Part shown: positions 34,853-45,089 of the stretch, in pieces | Numbering within the stretch: the stretch's first letter is position 1 | How the letters are laid out: every line of letters begins with the position of its first letter | Assembly: GCA_027405735.1 (NCBI GenBank) | Contig: JAPEHQ010000011.1 | Span: 372,001-436,000, forward strand | Reading direction: 5' to 3' | DNA length: 64,000 nt | Source of the DNA: Mucor racemosus | Taxonomy: Eukaryota > Mucoromycota > Mucoromycetes > Mucorales > Mucoraceae | The notes under the pieces: model-generated | Told to the model about the DNA's origin: nothing | The model's input: the letters and a program-made list of their open reading frames with translations, nothing else | The model's database searches: none | Program-made: the position numbers and the translations under genes

Positions 34853-37800
34853 CTAATAGGTTTGTTGTTTGCTACGCAATTCATCCTTAGATTTCTTGTT
34901 TGAATTGTTTAGCTGGTGGTAGTCAAATGTCCCAAATTTTCGTTTACCATCTTGGATTTCAATAGAATTTGCTTCACTAAGTTGGAAATTTCTCTGGGCC
35001 ATTTGTCGTGTGATCATTTTAGTTGGGGTTTTCAGTCCCGAATGCTTCTTATGGATAATATTTGTTTGGATCTGTGGAATATCAGTTGCAAAATCAGGTG
35101 ATTCATCAATTTCACGATAAATATTACTTGGCGCGAAATCATTTTTTATGTGATTTTGTGCTTGTTTTCTTTTATCATTAATTATTTTCTTTACATCAAC
35201 AGGTCGTCCTGCATGATCTTTCTTTACTTTTTTCCAATAATCAATAATAAATTCCGTATCAGTAAAGTCATCAGTTTTGACCCATGAATTATGATCCTTA
35301 TTATAATTTTTCCATTTCACTAAATATTCGCGATTTTGTGGATTACCATTATCTTGAATAATTGCCTCAACCTCAAATAATTCGCTCTTTGGAACGATCT
35401 CTTCTTGGTTGATTGCCTTTAGTTCAGAAGCTACATAGTTCCGAGACATTAACATGCCTTCTTCGTCCCGTAAAATATATGCACCCCCATCATTCTGTCG
35501 AATAACCTGATATGGTCCCACATATGATGGTGCAAACGCATTAGTTTTGTGTAGATTTTTATGCATCACGTAAGTTCCTGCTTTAAAATTAACCTGCACA
35601 TTTTTCTGATCAATTTTACCATGCAATTTATCAGTGTACCGTTGATGTTGTTCTGCAATTGCTGGAAAAACTAATTGTCCCATGTAATCAATGCGCTTCA
35701 AGAGCTCTTCATTGGACATGTAGCGTTTACTTTTCAAGTTGCCTTGAGGGTCATAATAATTAATAGGTGCGTTCATGTTACGAGCGTATATTAATGAAAA
35801 AGGTGAGCTTTGTAATTTCTTTGATATTTTGTTATTAATTAGCAATGCACATATAGGTAGGTAGTTGTGCCAGTCTTCAATGTTTCCATTTAACAACTTT
35901 GCTAAAGTTTTCTTTACAATGCCCACATATCGCTCAGAAATTCCGTTGCCTTCAGGATGGTATTGTGTCGAATAGCGTTTCTCAATTTGCATAGATTGAA
36001 ATAGCATCGTATGTAATTGATTCGCCCATTCTGCACCATGATCTGATGCTACAAAAAATCGTGGAAGGCCGATAATGCCAAATGCTTCGATCATTGCGAC
36101 CGCAACACTTTTAGCTATTTTGTCAACCAAGGGTTTTAGGATTACGAAACGAGTACATACATCTACCATTATTAATAGGTAAGTGTACAGGTTTGAATTA
36201 GATGAGAACGGACCCGCTAAATCCATTACATAACCATCTCCTGGAAGATAGCAATAAACAGATCGTGAAGGGGAGTATCCTTTTTTCTTTATATTGAATT
36301 TGGCACAAGTCGAACAACTACTAACAATATCAATTGCGTCTTGTAGTATCCCGGACCAATTCATATTTTGATTTCGGATTGATTTTACAATGTTGTCTGC
36401 TCCAAAATGGCCACTTTCATTATGAATTTCCTTCAATAATGTTTTTCTATCAGCCTCTGGTACAATCACATAGTTTTGTTCACTAAATTTGTGGGTTGCT
36501 TGAGCAAACGCTACTAATCTTGTAGATTTGTTATTGGTAAAATGTTCAATACTTTTAGGTTTGAACGAGGTTTCTTTATTCACTGCATTTGTCAATGAAA
36601 AACCCTTTCGTTGTTTGTATACTTTGGAACTATTATTCCCATCGGCCCCATCAGCTTGATTATCAGAATGATAAAGGCGTGATAAAAAATCAGGTAATAC
36701 ATTCTGTAATCCACTCAAGTGACGAATCTCAAAAGAGTGTCTTAATAGAGTATCAAAGTAATCAACAAAGTGTTTATTAATTGGTGTTTGTGTGAAGAGA
36801 TATGTCAAGCTGCGATGATCTGAATATAGTATGAAATGACGTCCGAAGAGAAAGTCATCGTACACTTTTAATGCCATGGCAATAGCAGCCAATTCACGAC
36901 GTTGCACATGCCAATTGCGTTCGCTTTTGGATAGGCTTCGACTATGAAATGCGATATATCTGATTTTGGTAATTGTTTTTGGGGTAGCGTCATCATGATC
37001 GCCACTCGCTTGGGTATATTTGAGCTCCTGAAATAAGCATGTGCCTAAAGCGTGATCACTGGCATCAACTGCCACAATCAAAGGTAAGGATGGATCAATA
37101 GGAGATAATACGAGCTTGGATGCTAATACTTCTTTGATTGTATCAAAATCATGTTTTAGTTCGGGTGTCCATTGAATAGGGACAGAATCACCAATATTAC
37201 GGAGAGCATCGAGTCGCCAAGTTAATTTACTGGCCATTGGACAATGATCGCGCATATAAGTGAACATACCCAGACAAGATTTAAGAGCTTTTGGATGTTG
37301 TGGATATGGTACATCGCAAATATTAGTTAGACGCTTGGTGCAAATGCTGCGACCCTGACGGCTAATTGTTTGACCCAATACCACAATGGCTGTTTTACCA
37401 ATGTGAGCTTTAGCCATATTCAGGATGAGTTTATTCTTTGTTAAACGATCAATAATGATACTTAACTGCTTTGCATGTAGATCCATATCGTTTGTTTGTA
37501 TTACACAATAAACGTCATCGATATATGTCAAACAGAACGGAAGATCCCCGAGAATGTTGTCTAATAAACGCGACCAAGCGCTCCCAACAAAAGTAATCCC
37601 GTAAGGGCACGAAATGAAGCAATATGCAGAATTACGATGTTGGAAACTTGTTTTAACTTGATCTGAAACATTTAGGGGTAGTCTCAGGTACGCGGTCGTG
37701 ACATCAATGCAAGAATATATAGCAGCGCCAGTCGCTTGCTTGAAAATATCTGATGGTAATTTGATGCTATAATGGTCAAGGCTAGTCTCTAAAAGGATAC

Positions 37801-40363
37801 TGTTCAGTTCACGCACATCCAAGCAGGTTCGCCAGGACATGGTGCCATCGCCCTTTCGTTTAGGAGCAAAGGTCACCGGATTGTTCCAAGGACTAGGTGG
37901 TGCGGGTTTAATAACACCATTCTTTAACCATTCTTTTACAGTTTCATCAAACACAGGCATCAATTTTTCAGCAATTTTATATTGACGACGAGCTCTGGTT
38001 TCATTGGGTATAGTATCTAGCTTGATTAGAGCTAAAGGGTGAGGACAATGTTCACGAATGTCAATCGCTTGATTACGTTGGATCGCTGGTTCAAGCGCTT
38101 TCAATAATCGAGCGTGTTCACTTTCAGTGCCAGCGTTGGATATATTAGGCTGGTATTGTTCATCAACAATGGCATCATTATATAGAACTTTATTATCATC
38201 CCAATTAAATGCAACACCTGACAGAGATATGCCCAATTTGGAAAAGAGATCGCAACCAAACAGGGATTGTTTTCCATTTCCCAATTCGTTCATCACAAAA
38301 AAGGAGTGTTTGATATTACGTCCATTATATTTAATTAGGATCTGATCTGTTTTTCCCAATAAAGGTACATGTTCATTATTTGCTAGAGTTATCTGAATAT
38401 TCAAGCAAGGGTTGATTGTGATATTGTATTTATTACATAAGTCAGAAGATAATAATGAAATATCTGAACCAGAGTCAATTAACGCTAGTTGCCTATGTGT
38501 TCCCAACAATAAAAAAGGTGACAAAGGAGAGTAAGGATTTTGATTTAGTATATCGTTGTCATCAATCATTTGTCTTTTCTTAGTAGTATGTAGCATACTA
38601 CATAAGAATTTGTGGTATTTACCATTGTTTTCTAAAATGCCAGGAACGACAAGTGGTTCCGTAGTCAAACTCTGATCAACGTATTCCATTAGATCATCGT
38701 CGTCTGACATGGGATTGTATTTTTTAAGGATATCAGCTAATGCTCTAACCATATCTTCCGTATCCTCAATGGCGTCCGAGGTCGCTTGATTAAGTTGACC
38801 AGCGGTTGTTTTCGATGATCGAACCATATTTACATTAGCTTGATTTACTGTTCTATTATTATCTGGAAGTGCATTCTCTTTCTCAGCACGACGACGATAA
38901 TATTCTGATCTTTCAGGACATTGATGACCAGGGACGTATTCAACCTTTTTACAGTGGCCACATAAAGATTTGGTGGGGTTACCAGTAAAAGGTTGGTATG
39001 GACGTTGAGGTTCTCTACGATCCACTCGTTTAGGAGGTGAAGAAGTATCCTCATTGGGAATTTCATCCTCAGGGCGAGTACGTTTTTTATCATTGATACT
39101 TCTAGCTTTAGATCGCTTTGCTGATTCAACTGCATATCGATCTGATAATTCGCGATGGACACTGTGTGTATGCGATTCCAATAATTCCATTAGAGAATGT
39201 AAATTCTCGTTGGGAAGAAGAGGGTCGGGACAACTGATCCTGTCATTGTTTTTAGAGCTTCGTAACTCTGGTAATTTAGATTTGAGGTACGTTTTAACGT
39301 AACCCTGCAAGGACATGAAACATTCGACGGCCTTATTGTGAGTATCTTGCATTTTTGCCTTGGTAAGCAAAATGACATAGCGTTGCAGATAATTCATTAA
39401 GGGTTCCGTGGGATGTTGACGCATCAGAAACACTTGACCAACGTAATCATCATTAGTATATGTTTCCAAATACTTTTTGATTAGTTTATCTTTCATGTCA
39501 TTCCAACATTTGCATCGAAACTTGCTAACCTTGATTTCATGGAGCAGCCAATCTCTTGGTGCCGTATCCATCGAGGTGATGAACGATTGTTTCAAAGCTT
39601 TGTCCCAATGCTTATCGATGTTCGTGTTATAGAATACAAAGATAGATTCGAATGCTTCAATAAAATCTTCAACTGTTCGGTACGATACAATAGTTGTTTT
39701 ATCCAGAGCCCTCATTTGATATGTTTGCGTGGGATAGTTGCAAATTTCAATATCGAACTTAGGAATCTTATCCATGGGAACCTTAAATTTATTCTGTTCC
39801 ATCATGGTTAATACTTGGGGTTGACCATGATTATTCATCATTGGATTAGTAGTTACCGATTGGTCTTTAGGTGCCATATTACGGATTTCAGTTAACATCC
39901 CATTTAATGTGGTTGATTTAGTTTTCAAAATTTGTATCTTATTATCCGCATCCGGATCATCAGACATAAGAAGTTGTCTAATTTGACGATGGATGTTCTC
40001 CATCATCATTCTAGTCTCCTTCTCACTATCCTCAAAATCGTTTTGGGCAATAGGAGCAAATTTAGATTTCATTGCAGAGGGAGTAAAGTTATTTTGAAAA
40101 GAAGTGCTTACACTAGTATTTTCAGCAATTGAACCTGATGGTTCATGAGCTTTACCCTTATCCGTATGATTGTTACAAACTGATGTGTTTTGAGAGCCGC
40201 TTAAGATGTCGGACGTAACAACACCACCAACCACAGTTGGATTATTAAATTGAATTTCATGGTTTTGGTTATTACCCATGGGATTAATAAAAAGATTTGG
40301 AGGTCCTGAACTTTTAATAGACGACAGACTAGGGTATTCAATATTACCATCGTCAAGGTCCAT
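34853..40363 (-). CDS. Gag-Pol polyprotein of Ty3/gypsy chromovirus
   Basis: One frame of 1836 codons from the first in-frame ATG (40363); the open frame extends upstream to 40540 but without an ATG. Domain order, approximate residues: Gag with coiled region (1-460); cysteine/histidine knuckle-like CGHC...GHQC (about 470); aspartic protease with IDSGSDISLL (about 630); reverse transcriptase (about 770-950) with SYIDD-type catalytic YIDD near 948; RNase H (VAVDASDHALG, then ELAAIAMAL and DHRSL); integrase with HHCC zinc finger (about 1310) and D-D-E core (MDLAGPF, ASDHGAEW, GISERYVG); chromodomain near 1665-1715 (EYLVKWKNYNKDHNSWV). That is the chromovirus order. The chromodomain directs integration to marked chromatin in related elements. 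No stop or frameshift is present, and Gag and Pol are fused in one frame. Confidence 0.95.
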   Translation of the reverse strand: MDLDDGNIEYPSLSSIKSSGPPNLFINPMGNNQNHEIQFNNPTVVGGVVTSDILSGSQNTSVCNNHTDKGKAHEPSGSIAENTSVSTSFQNNFTPSAMKSKFAPIAQNDFEDSEKETRMMMENIHRQIRQLLMSDDPDADNKIQILKTKSTTLNGMLTEIRNMAPKDQSVTTNPMMNNHGQPQVLTMMEQNKFKVPMDKIPKFDIEICNYPTQTYQMRALDKTTIVSYRTVEDFIEAFESIFVFYNTNIDKHWDKALKQSFITSMDTAPRDWLLHEIKVSKFRCKCWNDMKDKLIKKYLETYTNDDYVGQVFLMRQHPTEPLMNYLQRYVILLTKAKMQDTHNKAVECFMSLQGYVKTYLKSKLPELRSSKNNDRISCPDPLLPNENLHSLMELLESHTHSVHRELSDRYAVESAKRSKARSINDKKRTRPEDEIPNEDTSSPPKRVDRREPQRPYQPFTGNPTKSLCGHCKKVEYVPGHQCPERSEYYRRRAEKENALPDNNRTVNQANVNMVRSSKTTAGQLNQATSDAIEDTEDMVRALADILKKYNPMSDDDDLMEYVDQSLTTEPLVVPGILENNGKYHKFLCSMLHTTKKRQMIDDNDILNQNPYSPLSPFLLLGTHRQLALIDSGSDISLLSSDLCNKYNITINPCLNIQITLANNEHVPLLGKTDQILIKYNGRNIKHSFFVMNELGNGKQSLFGCDLFSKLGISLSGVAFNWDDNKVLYNDAIVDEQYQPNISNAGTESEHARLLKALEPAIQRNQAIDIREHCPHPLALIKLDTIPNETRARRQYKIAEKLMPVFDETVKEWLKNGVIKPAPPSPWNNPVTFAPKRKGDGTMSWRTCLDVRELNSILLETSLDHYSIKLPSDIFKQATGAAIYSCIDVTTAYLRLPLNVSDQVKTSFQHRNSAYCFISCPYGITFVGSAWSRLLDNILGDLPFCLTYIDDVYCVIQTNDMDLHAKQLSIIIDRLTKNKLILNMAKAHIGKTAIVVLGQTISRQGRSICTKRLTNICDVPYPQHPKALKSCLGMFTYMRDHCPMASKLTWRLDALRNIGDSVPIQWTPELKHDFDTIKEVLASKLVLSPIDPSLPLIVAVDASDHALGTCLFQELKYTQASGDHDDATPKTITKIRYIAFHSRSLSKSERNWHVQRRELAAIAMALKVYDDFLFGRHFILYSDHRSLTYLFTQTPINKHFVDYFDTLLRHSFEIRHLSGLQNVLPDFLSRLYHSDNQADGADGNNSSKVYKQRKGFSLTNAVNKETSFKPKSIEHFTNNKSTRLVAFAQATHKFSEQNYVIVPEADRKTLLKEIHNESGHFGADNIVKSIRNQNMNWSGILQDAIDIVSSCSTCAKFNIKKKGYSPSRSVYCYLPGDGYVMDLAGPFSSNSNLYTYLLIMVDVCTRFVILKPLVDKIAKSVAVAMIEAFGIIGLPRFFVASDHGAEWANQLHTMLFQSMQIEKRYSTQYHPEGNGISERYVGIVKKTLAKLLNGNIEDWHNYLPICALLINNKISKKLQSSPFSLIYARNMNAPINYYDPQGNLKSKRYMSNEELLKRIDYMGQLVFPAIAEQHQRYTDKLHGKIDQKNVQVNFKAGTYVMHKNLHKTNAFAPSYVGPYQVIRQNDGGAYILRDEEGMLMSRNYVASELKAINQEEIVPKSELFEVEAIIQDNGNPQNREYLVKWKNYNKDHNSWVKTDDFTDTEFIIDYWKKVKKDHAGRPVDVKKIINDKRKQAQNHIKNDFAPSNIYREIDESPDFATDIPQIQTNIIHKKHSGLKTPTKMITRQMAQRNFQLSEANSIEIQDGKRKFGTFDYHQLNNSNKKSKDELRSKQQTY

Positions 40364-40613
40364 ATTCTCAAGTTCATCGAGCTCGATCAATTGTATAGGA
40401 GAGTGGGTAATATTTCCATCCTCATAAGAGGTTCTGGAGTTACCGCCGTCAACTTCACTTTGGTTACTGTTTCCAGTTACTTCAGCATTAGAAGATTGGT
40501 TACTTCTTTGAGAATTTTGATAAATTTCGGAAATAGTTTAAATAGACGAGATTTACAGGGGATTTATCTTAATAATATTCGAGCTATCGTTCAAGAACGT
40601 TGATATAAAAAAA

Positions 40614-40840
40614 TGAGAGTTATATGTAGATAACGATTATTTCCAATACAAATAAAATAAAGACTACAAGCGATTATATCACGGAGAACGTAGGGTCTTT
40701 ATTATTAAGTTAAAAAGGAAGCCAGGAGCCATCAGGTCCTGGATTCTAAAAGTATTTATACCATTTCAATTCCATTTGGATGTCAGGTTCAATATGGGAT
40801 TGAAATGAGATTTAACATAAATAATAGGCAAAAACCTACA
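40614..40840 (-). repeat. 5' LTR of the chromovirus
   Basis: 227 bp, matching the 3' LTR except at one base. The segment directly downstream on the coding strand (40613 to about 40595) begins TTTTTTTATATC and lacks a TGG-initial tRNA primer site. Confidence 0.96.
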
Positions 40841-40926
40841 AGGGGCACAGCATTGACATGCGGATCTCAAAGAGCAATATTCGCAACCTACTGTGTATTG
40901 AGAAAACCATCGCCAATGTGCGCCTC

Positions 40927-41580
40927 CTATAACTTACTGCTGCGCATCAATAAGTTTTCCAGAGAATTGAAATGATAATTCTTTAATGATAGCCTAACAA
41001 ATTCGTATCGGATACTGTGGATAAAGTATTTAATATATGCTCTTTTAGGTACAATGATAATGATGTCTTCAGTTTCTAATGTATTTCGTCTATGAGTAGT
41101 ATCTTGATCAGAAACATTAGGACTGGATTGGATGTTTGGGCTTGATTCAACTGATGTAGGGAATCGAGTGGTAGGTGTAATATTTGCAATAGAAGCAGAC
41201 CTGATTGCAGCTTGACTGTTGCGACGTAGGCTCTCTCGGTTGTACAAAGTCTTAAGTTTAGTGAATCTATCTATATAATCAACAGCTGATTCTTGTTTAC
41301 CCATTTTGAGTGAGTTTAGTAAAGATAATAATTGCATAGGTGATGTCTTCTTAGTGAATTTAGCTAGAAATGACGATGAGAACGTGTTCCACGACATGTT
41401 ATCAGAGATGGCGAGGTTCAGAGCCCATTCTTGATATTCTGGGGGAAAGCAATTTCCAACATACAAAAACTTTTGTCTTTCCGTCCATTCATTGAATAAT
41501 GATGTTGAGTCGTAAAGCTTCAGCCAGTTATGAGCGTTGTCTTCAATGTTAAAGTTGACAGGTTTAATAGTGTTTGGCAT
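40927..41580 (-). pseudogene. Gag remnant of a second Ty3/gypsy element
   Basis: A 217-codon frame starting MPNTIKPVNFNIEDNAHNWL. The core (NWLKLYDSTSLFNEWTERQK, then FPPEYQEWALNLA and MSWNTFSSSFLAKF) matches the retrotransposon Gag domain in layout. It ends after about 217 residues with an unrelated tail; no zinc knuckle, protease or RT follows. The chromovirus inserted 87 bp beyond its 3' end, but the sequence beyond that insertion (left of 34586) carries no pol either, so the element was already truncated. Upstream lies a candidate primer-binding site and LTR edge (41695-41707). Confidence 0.75.
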
Positions 41581-41694
41581 TGTAATATATGTAATATTTT
41601 TTTTCTTTTTCTTAAGTTTATATTGTTTTTAGTTGATAGTTTTTATAATATACAGCAGAAGTAGGGAAAAGCACGCTATCTTCTTCTTCTGTTA

Positions 41695-41707
41695 GCAGGC
41701 ACCAGAT
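41695..41707 (-). promoter_or_regulatory. Candidate tRNA primer-binding site and LTR edge of the second gypsy element
   Basis: On the gag strand the sequence reads ...TAACA, TC, then TGGTGCCTGC, i.e. an LTR-type CA end two bases before a TGG-initial primer site (41704-41695). A tRNA ending GCAGGCACCA would pair with it. This places the 5' LTR of the remnant to the right of 41707. Confidence 0.55.
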
Positions 41708-41785
41708 GTTACGTTTGAATTTAAATATATCAATTTATTACTCACTACGGCGCAAGTTTTCTAAATTTATGGTCATAAACCATTT

Positions 41786-42114
41786 TTTTATGGACAGAAT
41801 TATGTCCCTAAAATATCCGATATATGGACAGAAACTCTTATTTTATGGACAGATTAAGGGACAATGACAATTATTTTAGGGACATGTACAATAATTTTAA
41901 GAACATTTACACTATTTTTATGGGCATATAATACCATAATTAAAGATACAAACAATTATTTTAGTGACACTGACCATAAATTTATGGGTTTTTTCGCTTA
42001 TTTTATGGTTTGATGCAATTGTTTTAGTGACACAGACCTTGAATTTATGGGTTTTTTCGCTTATTTTATGGTTTGATGCAATTATTTTAGTGACATAGAC
42101 CTTGAATTTATGGG
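41786..42114. repeat. Cluster of degenerate TTTTAtGGACA motifs
   Basis: At least ten variants of an 11-12-bp motif (TTTTATGGACA, TTTTAGGGACA, TTTTAGTGACA and an inverted TGTCCCTAAAA) in about 330 bp, spaced 15-45 bp. It lies in the presumed LTR of the second gypsy remnant. It includes the perfect-length 63-bp tandem described separately. Confidence 0.75.
41981..42114. repeat. 63-bp tandem repeat, two copies plus 8 bp
   Basis: Copies at 41981-42043 and 42044-42106, beginning TTTATGGGTTTTTTCGC, differ at a few bases; a third start of 8 bp follows. Confidence 0.92.
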
Positions 42115-42303
42115 TAAAAGCACTAAAATCATCGCTTATTCATTAAAAATGGTTGTACAATGCTTTGATATATGGTTTATATCACTACGATAATGCTGAA
42201 ATAATTGGTCTTATTTATGAATGTAGGTTAATAAAGTATTACATTTTATTAAAAAAAAATCACGAAAAAAAAAAACCTATATGTAATATGAAAGAAATAT
42301 GGT

Positions 42304-42934
42304 TTACATATTCCTTCTAGGAACACTTTGTTTGCCAACAAAGGTTCTTCTCACCCCCCTGCGACTACGTTGTGGTGTGGGTTCCACTCGATCTTGTTGC
42401 GCACCAGTGTTGTTAACTATAAAATAACATTAAAATTAAATAAGTAAGGGATCATTGTTATGAATGTGAATTCATACTTACTACTGGGCGTTTCATTGAT
42501 ACTCTCAATAAGAGCATCTAGATCATCGGCATTAAATCCTACTGGAGAAGATGGAGCCAACAAAGGGGAAGAGGGAGGCACAACAGAATGAAACGAAGAA
42601 AGAGGGGCAAGCGAAGGCAACTCAGAGGGAGCAGAGGCACAAAGAACAGAGAAAGAAGGAGGAGTGGAAGAAGGAGGAGAGGAAGAAAAATCATCACAGT
42701 TGCTGCCACTCTAATAAACAATGTTTCCAATTAATGTTAATGAAAAATAATTCATAAATTTTTGATATAATAATTACCTTGTTGACGTTATGGTTGTTCT
42801 CATAAGTCTTAGACAAGAGAGCAGCGGCAACCCATTGATCATCACAACACTGCAAAGGAAGATTCAAAGGAGAAGCAATTTGCTCCAACTTTGTGGAATA
42901 CTTCTTCTTTACAACATTGTCAATGTCACCCCAA
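42304..42934 (-). CDS. Hypothetical multi-exon gene, 3' part only
   Basis: Three exons join in frame: 42934-42778, 42710-42482 and 42416-42304, with GTAATT and GTAAGT donors and TTTTAG, TTATTAG and TTATAG acceptors. They encode about 165 residues: WGDIDNVVKKKYSTKLEQIA, then a QCCDDQWVAAALLSKTYENN segment, a serine/proline-rich linker, DDLDALIESINETPS, and a basic tail ending PRRNM. The first part has the tryptophan and basic-helix spacing of a Myb/SANT-like DNA-binding module, but this is weak. The first exon, with the start codon, was not located; a TATATAAATA near 43050-43060 could be its promoter. The gene may belong to a mobile element, since it sits between retroelement remnants. Confidence 0.5.
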
Positions 42935-44267
42935 CTAAAACCAACAATTGTTGGTTAATATGAAATGATTTAAAATATGAATTGATTGAAATATAATAAT
43001 AATTATAGATAAGGAAGAAAGAGGAAAAGAGAAAGAAATGAATATGCGTGATTATTTATATATTCAGCAGGCACAAAATATCAGCGCATCTTCATTGAAA
43101 ACAATTCAAATACAATCTTTATGAATACCAATCCAAGTAATCTGGTACTCTTCATGAATATAGATATAAATAGATAATACAAGTATCTCGGATACTACCA
43201 GCCTTCATGGGTCATTGTGCATTCGGCAAGTTTGAACAACCAGTTGGTTACCTGCTAATTTACGCCTACTAAAGTCAGTAAGCTCACCAGTTCTCAACGA
43301 ATATGAATCCAAATGACCTCCCGTTTCAATGAAAGGTACTTCTAATGTTAGTCAACAGAATTGCAAATGGTTTAACCTCCCTGAGTTTCTGTGGAAATGG
43401 AGAAGTGAAAACGTGTACGTGTTCTACATATCTTGTTTCGATTGTTTCAGGTGATTTATCGAGACTTTGTAAATTAAAATCAACGTAAAAAGTACCGTTT
43501 ATTAGAATGAATTAAATATGGTGGGTTTATATAGTTATTGGTATTGTGTGATACGATCTAATGGACAGGGGTCCATTAGATGTGACAATAGAAATTTATT
43601 GTTAATAATGTGTATGGATATAATATGTTATGTTTCAGTGGTAATATTGGAGTCATGAAATGTAATCTTGCTTGATTCTCATGTTAAACATCATGGTTTG
43701 ATAGATGTTCTAAATTGGTAATTCGGTAATTCCTAATTCTGATTGATCATCAGGTATTCTTTAAAAATTTTAATAAAATCAAATGTACTGCACGTTTCAA
43801 CGTAGTACATACTACAGCTGCAACAGTATTCAGCGATATAATTTTAGTATCCCATTAATTTGCTGGTTAAACCATAGAAATCAAGCGCCTAATTTTTTCT
43901 AGTAGGTTTTATTATGGCTCAAGTAAACCATTTTAAAATTAGAAATAGTGCTAAATCAGACAAAATCAGCATATATGGCAATGATAACTACGAAAATTAA
44001 TACGTAAACGTTCCGTTAATGCATAATTAAAGTTGTAGTGTAATATGTTTTACATTTATGTGTTTCTTTTTAAAAAAAACAGGTTTTAAATATTTATTAT
44101 ATTCTGATTTAGTATTTCGCAAGAAAAATAATACGTTTGCTAAAGGTTCATCAGTAATAATCTTGACGTTAAAGTAACTTGATAACGAGTAAAATGATAA
44201 CAAAACTGTTGTAGTGTGAATTTGATTACCCGCCAGAACCTCGTGCAAACTTTCTTAGATAATAGAA
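42935..44267. other. Intergenic, no gene supported
   Basis: About 1.3 kb, AT-rich. A 73-codon minus frame (44027-44248) continues the composition of the frame next to it but has no identifiable domain. Confidence 0.4.
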
Positions 44268-44681
44268 TTAAGCATTTTGTAGAAAATCAAATGGTGGTAT
44301 TTGTAAATTTTTAATATATTTTTTATCGACAACTTCGATTTCATTATGTATCATGCAGACCATCTGTAAAATATTTAAACATGAAATCAGCATTTGTGCA
44401 TTATATTGCTCTTTTGGAAGATAAATTTCAGCAATTTTGACAAAATCAAATACATCATCGTTCAACAATGACATACAGAAAAATTCAATAGAGTTACCTA
44501 CACACAGAAGCGACAAAATCTTGTTTAAATTCTTCTTGACAATCTGTTGCTTTGAGAAAATAGTAGTTCGATATAAATTCAATTGGTATAACCGAAAAGG
44601 TTTACCAACTGGTTTAATTTCTCTATATCGAGCATTCTCAGCAGTTTTGCTTTTGAAAGCAAGCAACCAAGCATAAATCAA
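44268..44681 (-). other. 137-codon ORF, doubtful
   Basis: An open frame with protein-like composition (NARYREIKPVGKPFRLYQLN; LPKEQYNAQMLISCLNILQM) but no recognised domain, opening from a TTG inside an AAGCAAGC-rich stretch. It may be a decayed gene fragment carried by a repeat. Not called as a gene. Confidence 0.25.
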
Positions 44682-44858
44682 GTAAGCATTATCTAATTTT
44701 CCAAAAAGTCAAGCAAGTCGAGCACGAGCATATAAGCAAGCGAGCAAATTCGAGTGCAAATGCAAGCATTATACTATACATTTTTATCCTGATATTGGTT
44801 GAAAATGTGATGCATTTTGACATTTCAAAAGATGATATACTCCAATTTATAAAGAATT
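44640..44858. repeat. AAGCAAGC-rich repeat, copy 1
   Basis: Repeated CAAGC/AAGCAAGC/GCAAGCGAGC motifs, followed by a block (GCAAGCATTATACTATA..., then TGATATTGGTT and CATTTTGACATTT) that matches 56085-56250. Copy 1 stops where the truncated LTR begins at 44859. Confidence 0.7.
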
Positions 44859-45072
44859 TGTTGTATTCCACCAAGTACCATCCTTTATCACCTTCTACAG
44901 TATCAATACATCTTACAATCTATTGACTACGACATGCATTGAAGTACAAAGTCTTGGTAGTGGTTAGTGGATAATATAAAAAACCCCTAGCGTACTAAGT
45001 TTATCCACCAGCAATTACCAAGAACTCTTGTACCTCAATTATAACACCATATTATTTCATCCCAACAGTTAA
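44859..45072 (+). mobile_element. Solo-LTR-like repeat, truncated copy iii
   Basis: Begins TGTTGTATTCCACC and follows the copy at 54994 for about 214 bp, with visible divergence, then breaks off after CCCAACAGTTAA. More diverged than copies i and ii. Confidence 0.75.
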
Positions 45073-45089
45073 TCATACAGAAATAAATT

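Larger units (their letters stand above)
34586..40845 (-). mobile_element. Intact Ty3/gypsy chromovirus, with target duplication
   Basis: Complete LTR retrotransposon of 6250 bp (34591-40840) flanked by the 5-bp target duplication AGGGG (34586-34590 and 40841-40845). LTRs of 227 bp start TGTAGG and end CTCTCA on the coding (minus) strand and differ at a single position, so insertion is very recent. A polypurine tract lies next to the 3' LTR, and one long open frame encodes Gag-Pol with a C-terminal chromodomain. Confidence 0.96.

Noticed and set aside
40364..40390. Start of Gag-Pol at a TTG (40390)
   Set aside because: Nuclear fungal genes start at ATG; the first in-frame ATG is 40363.
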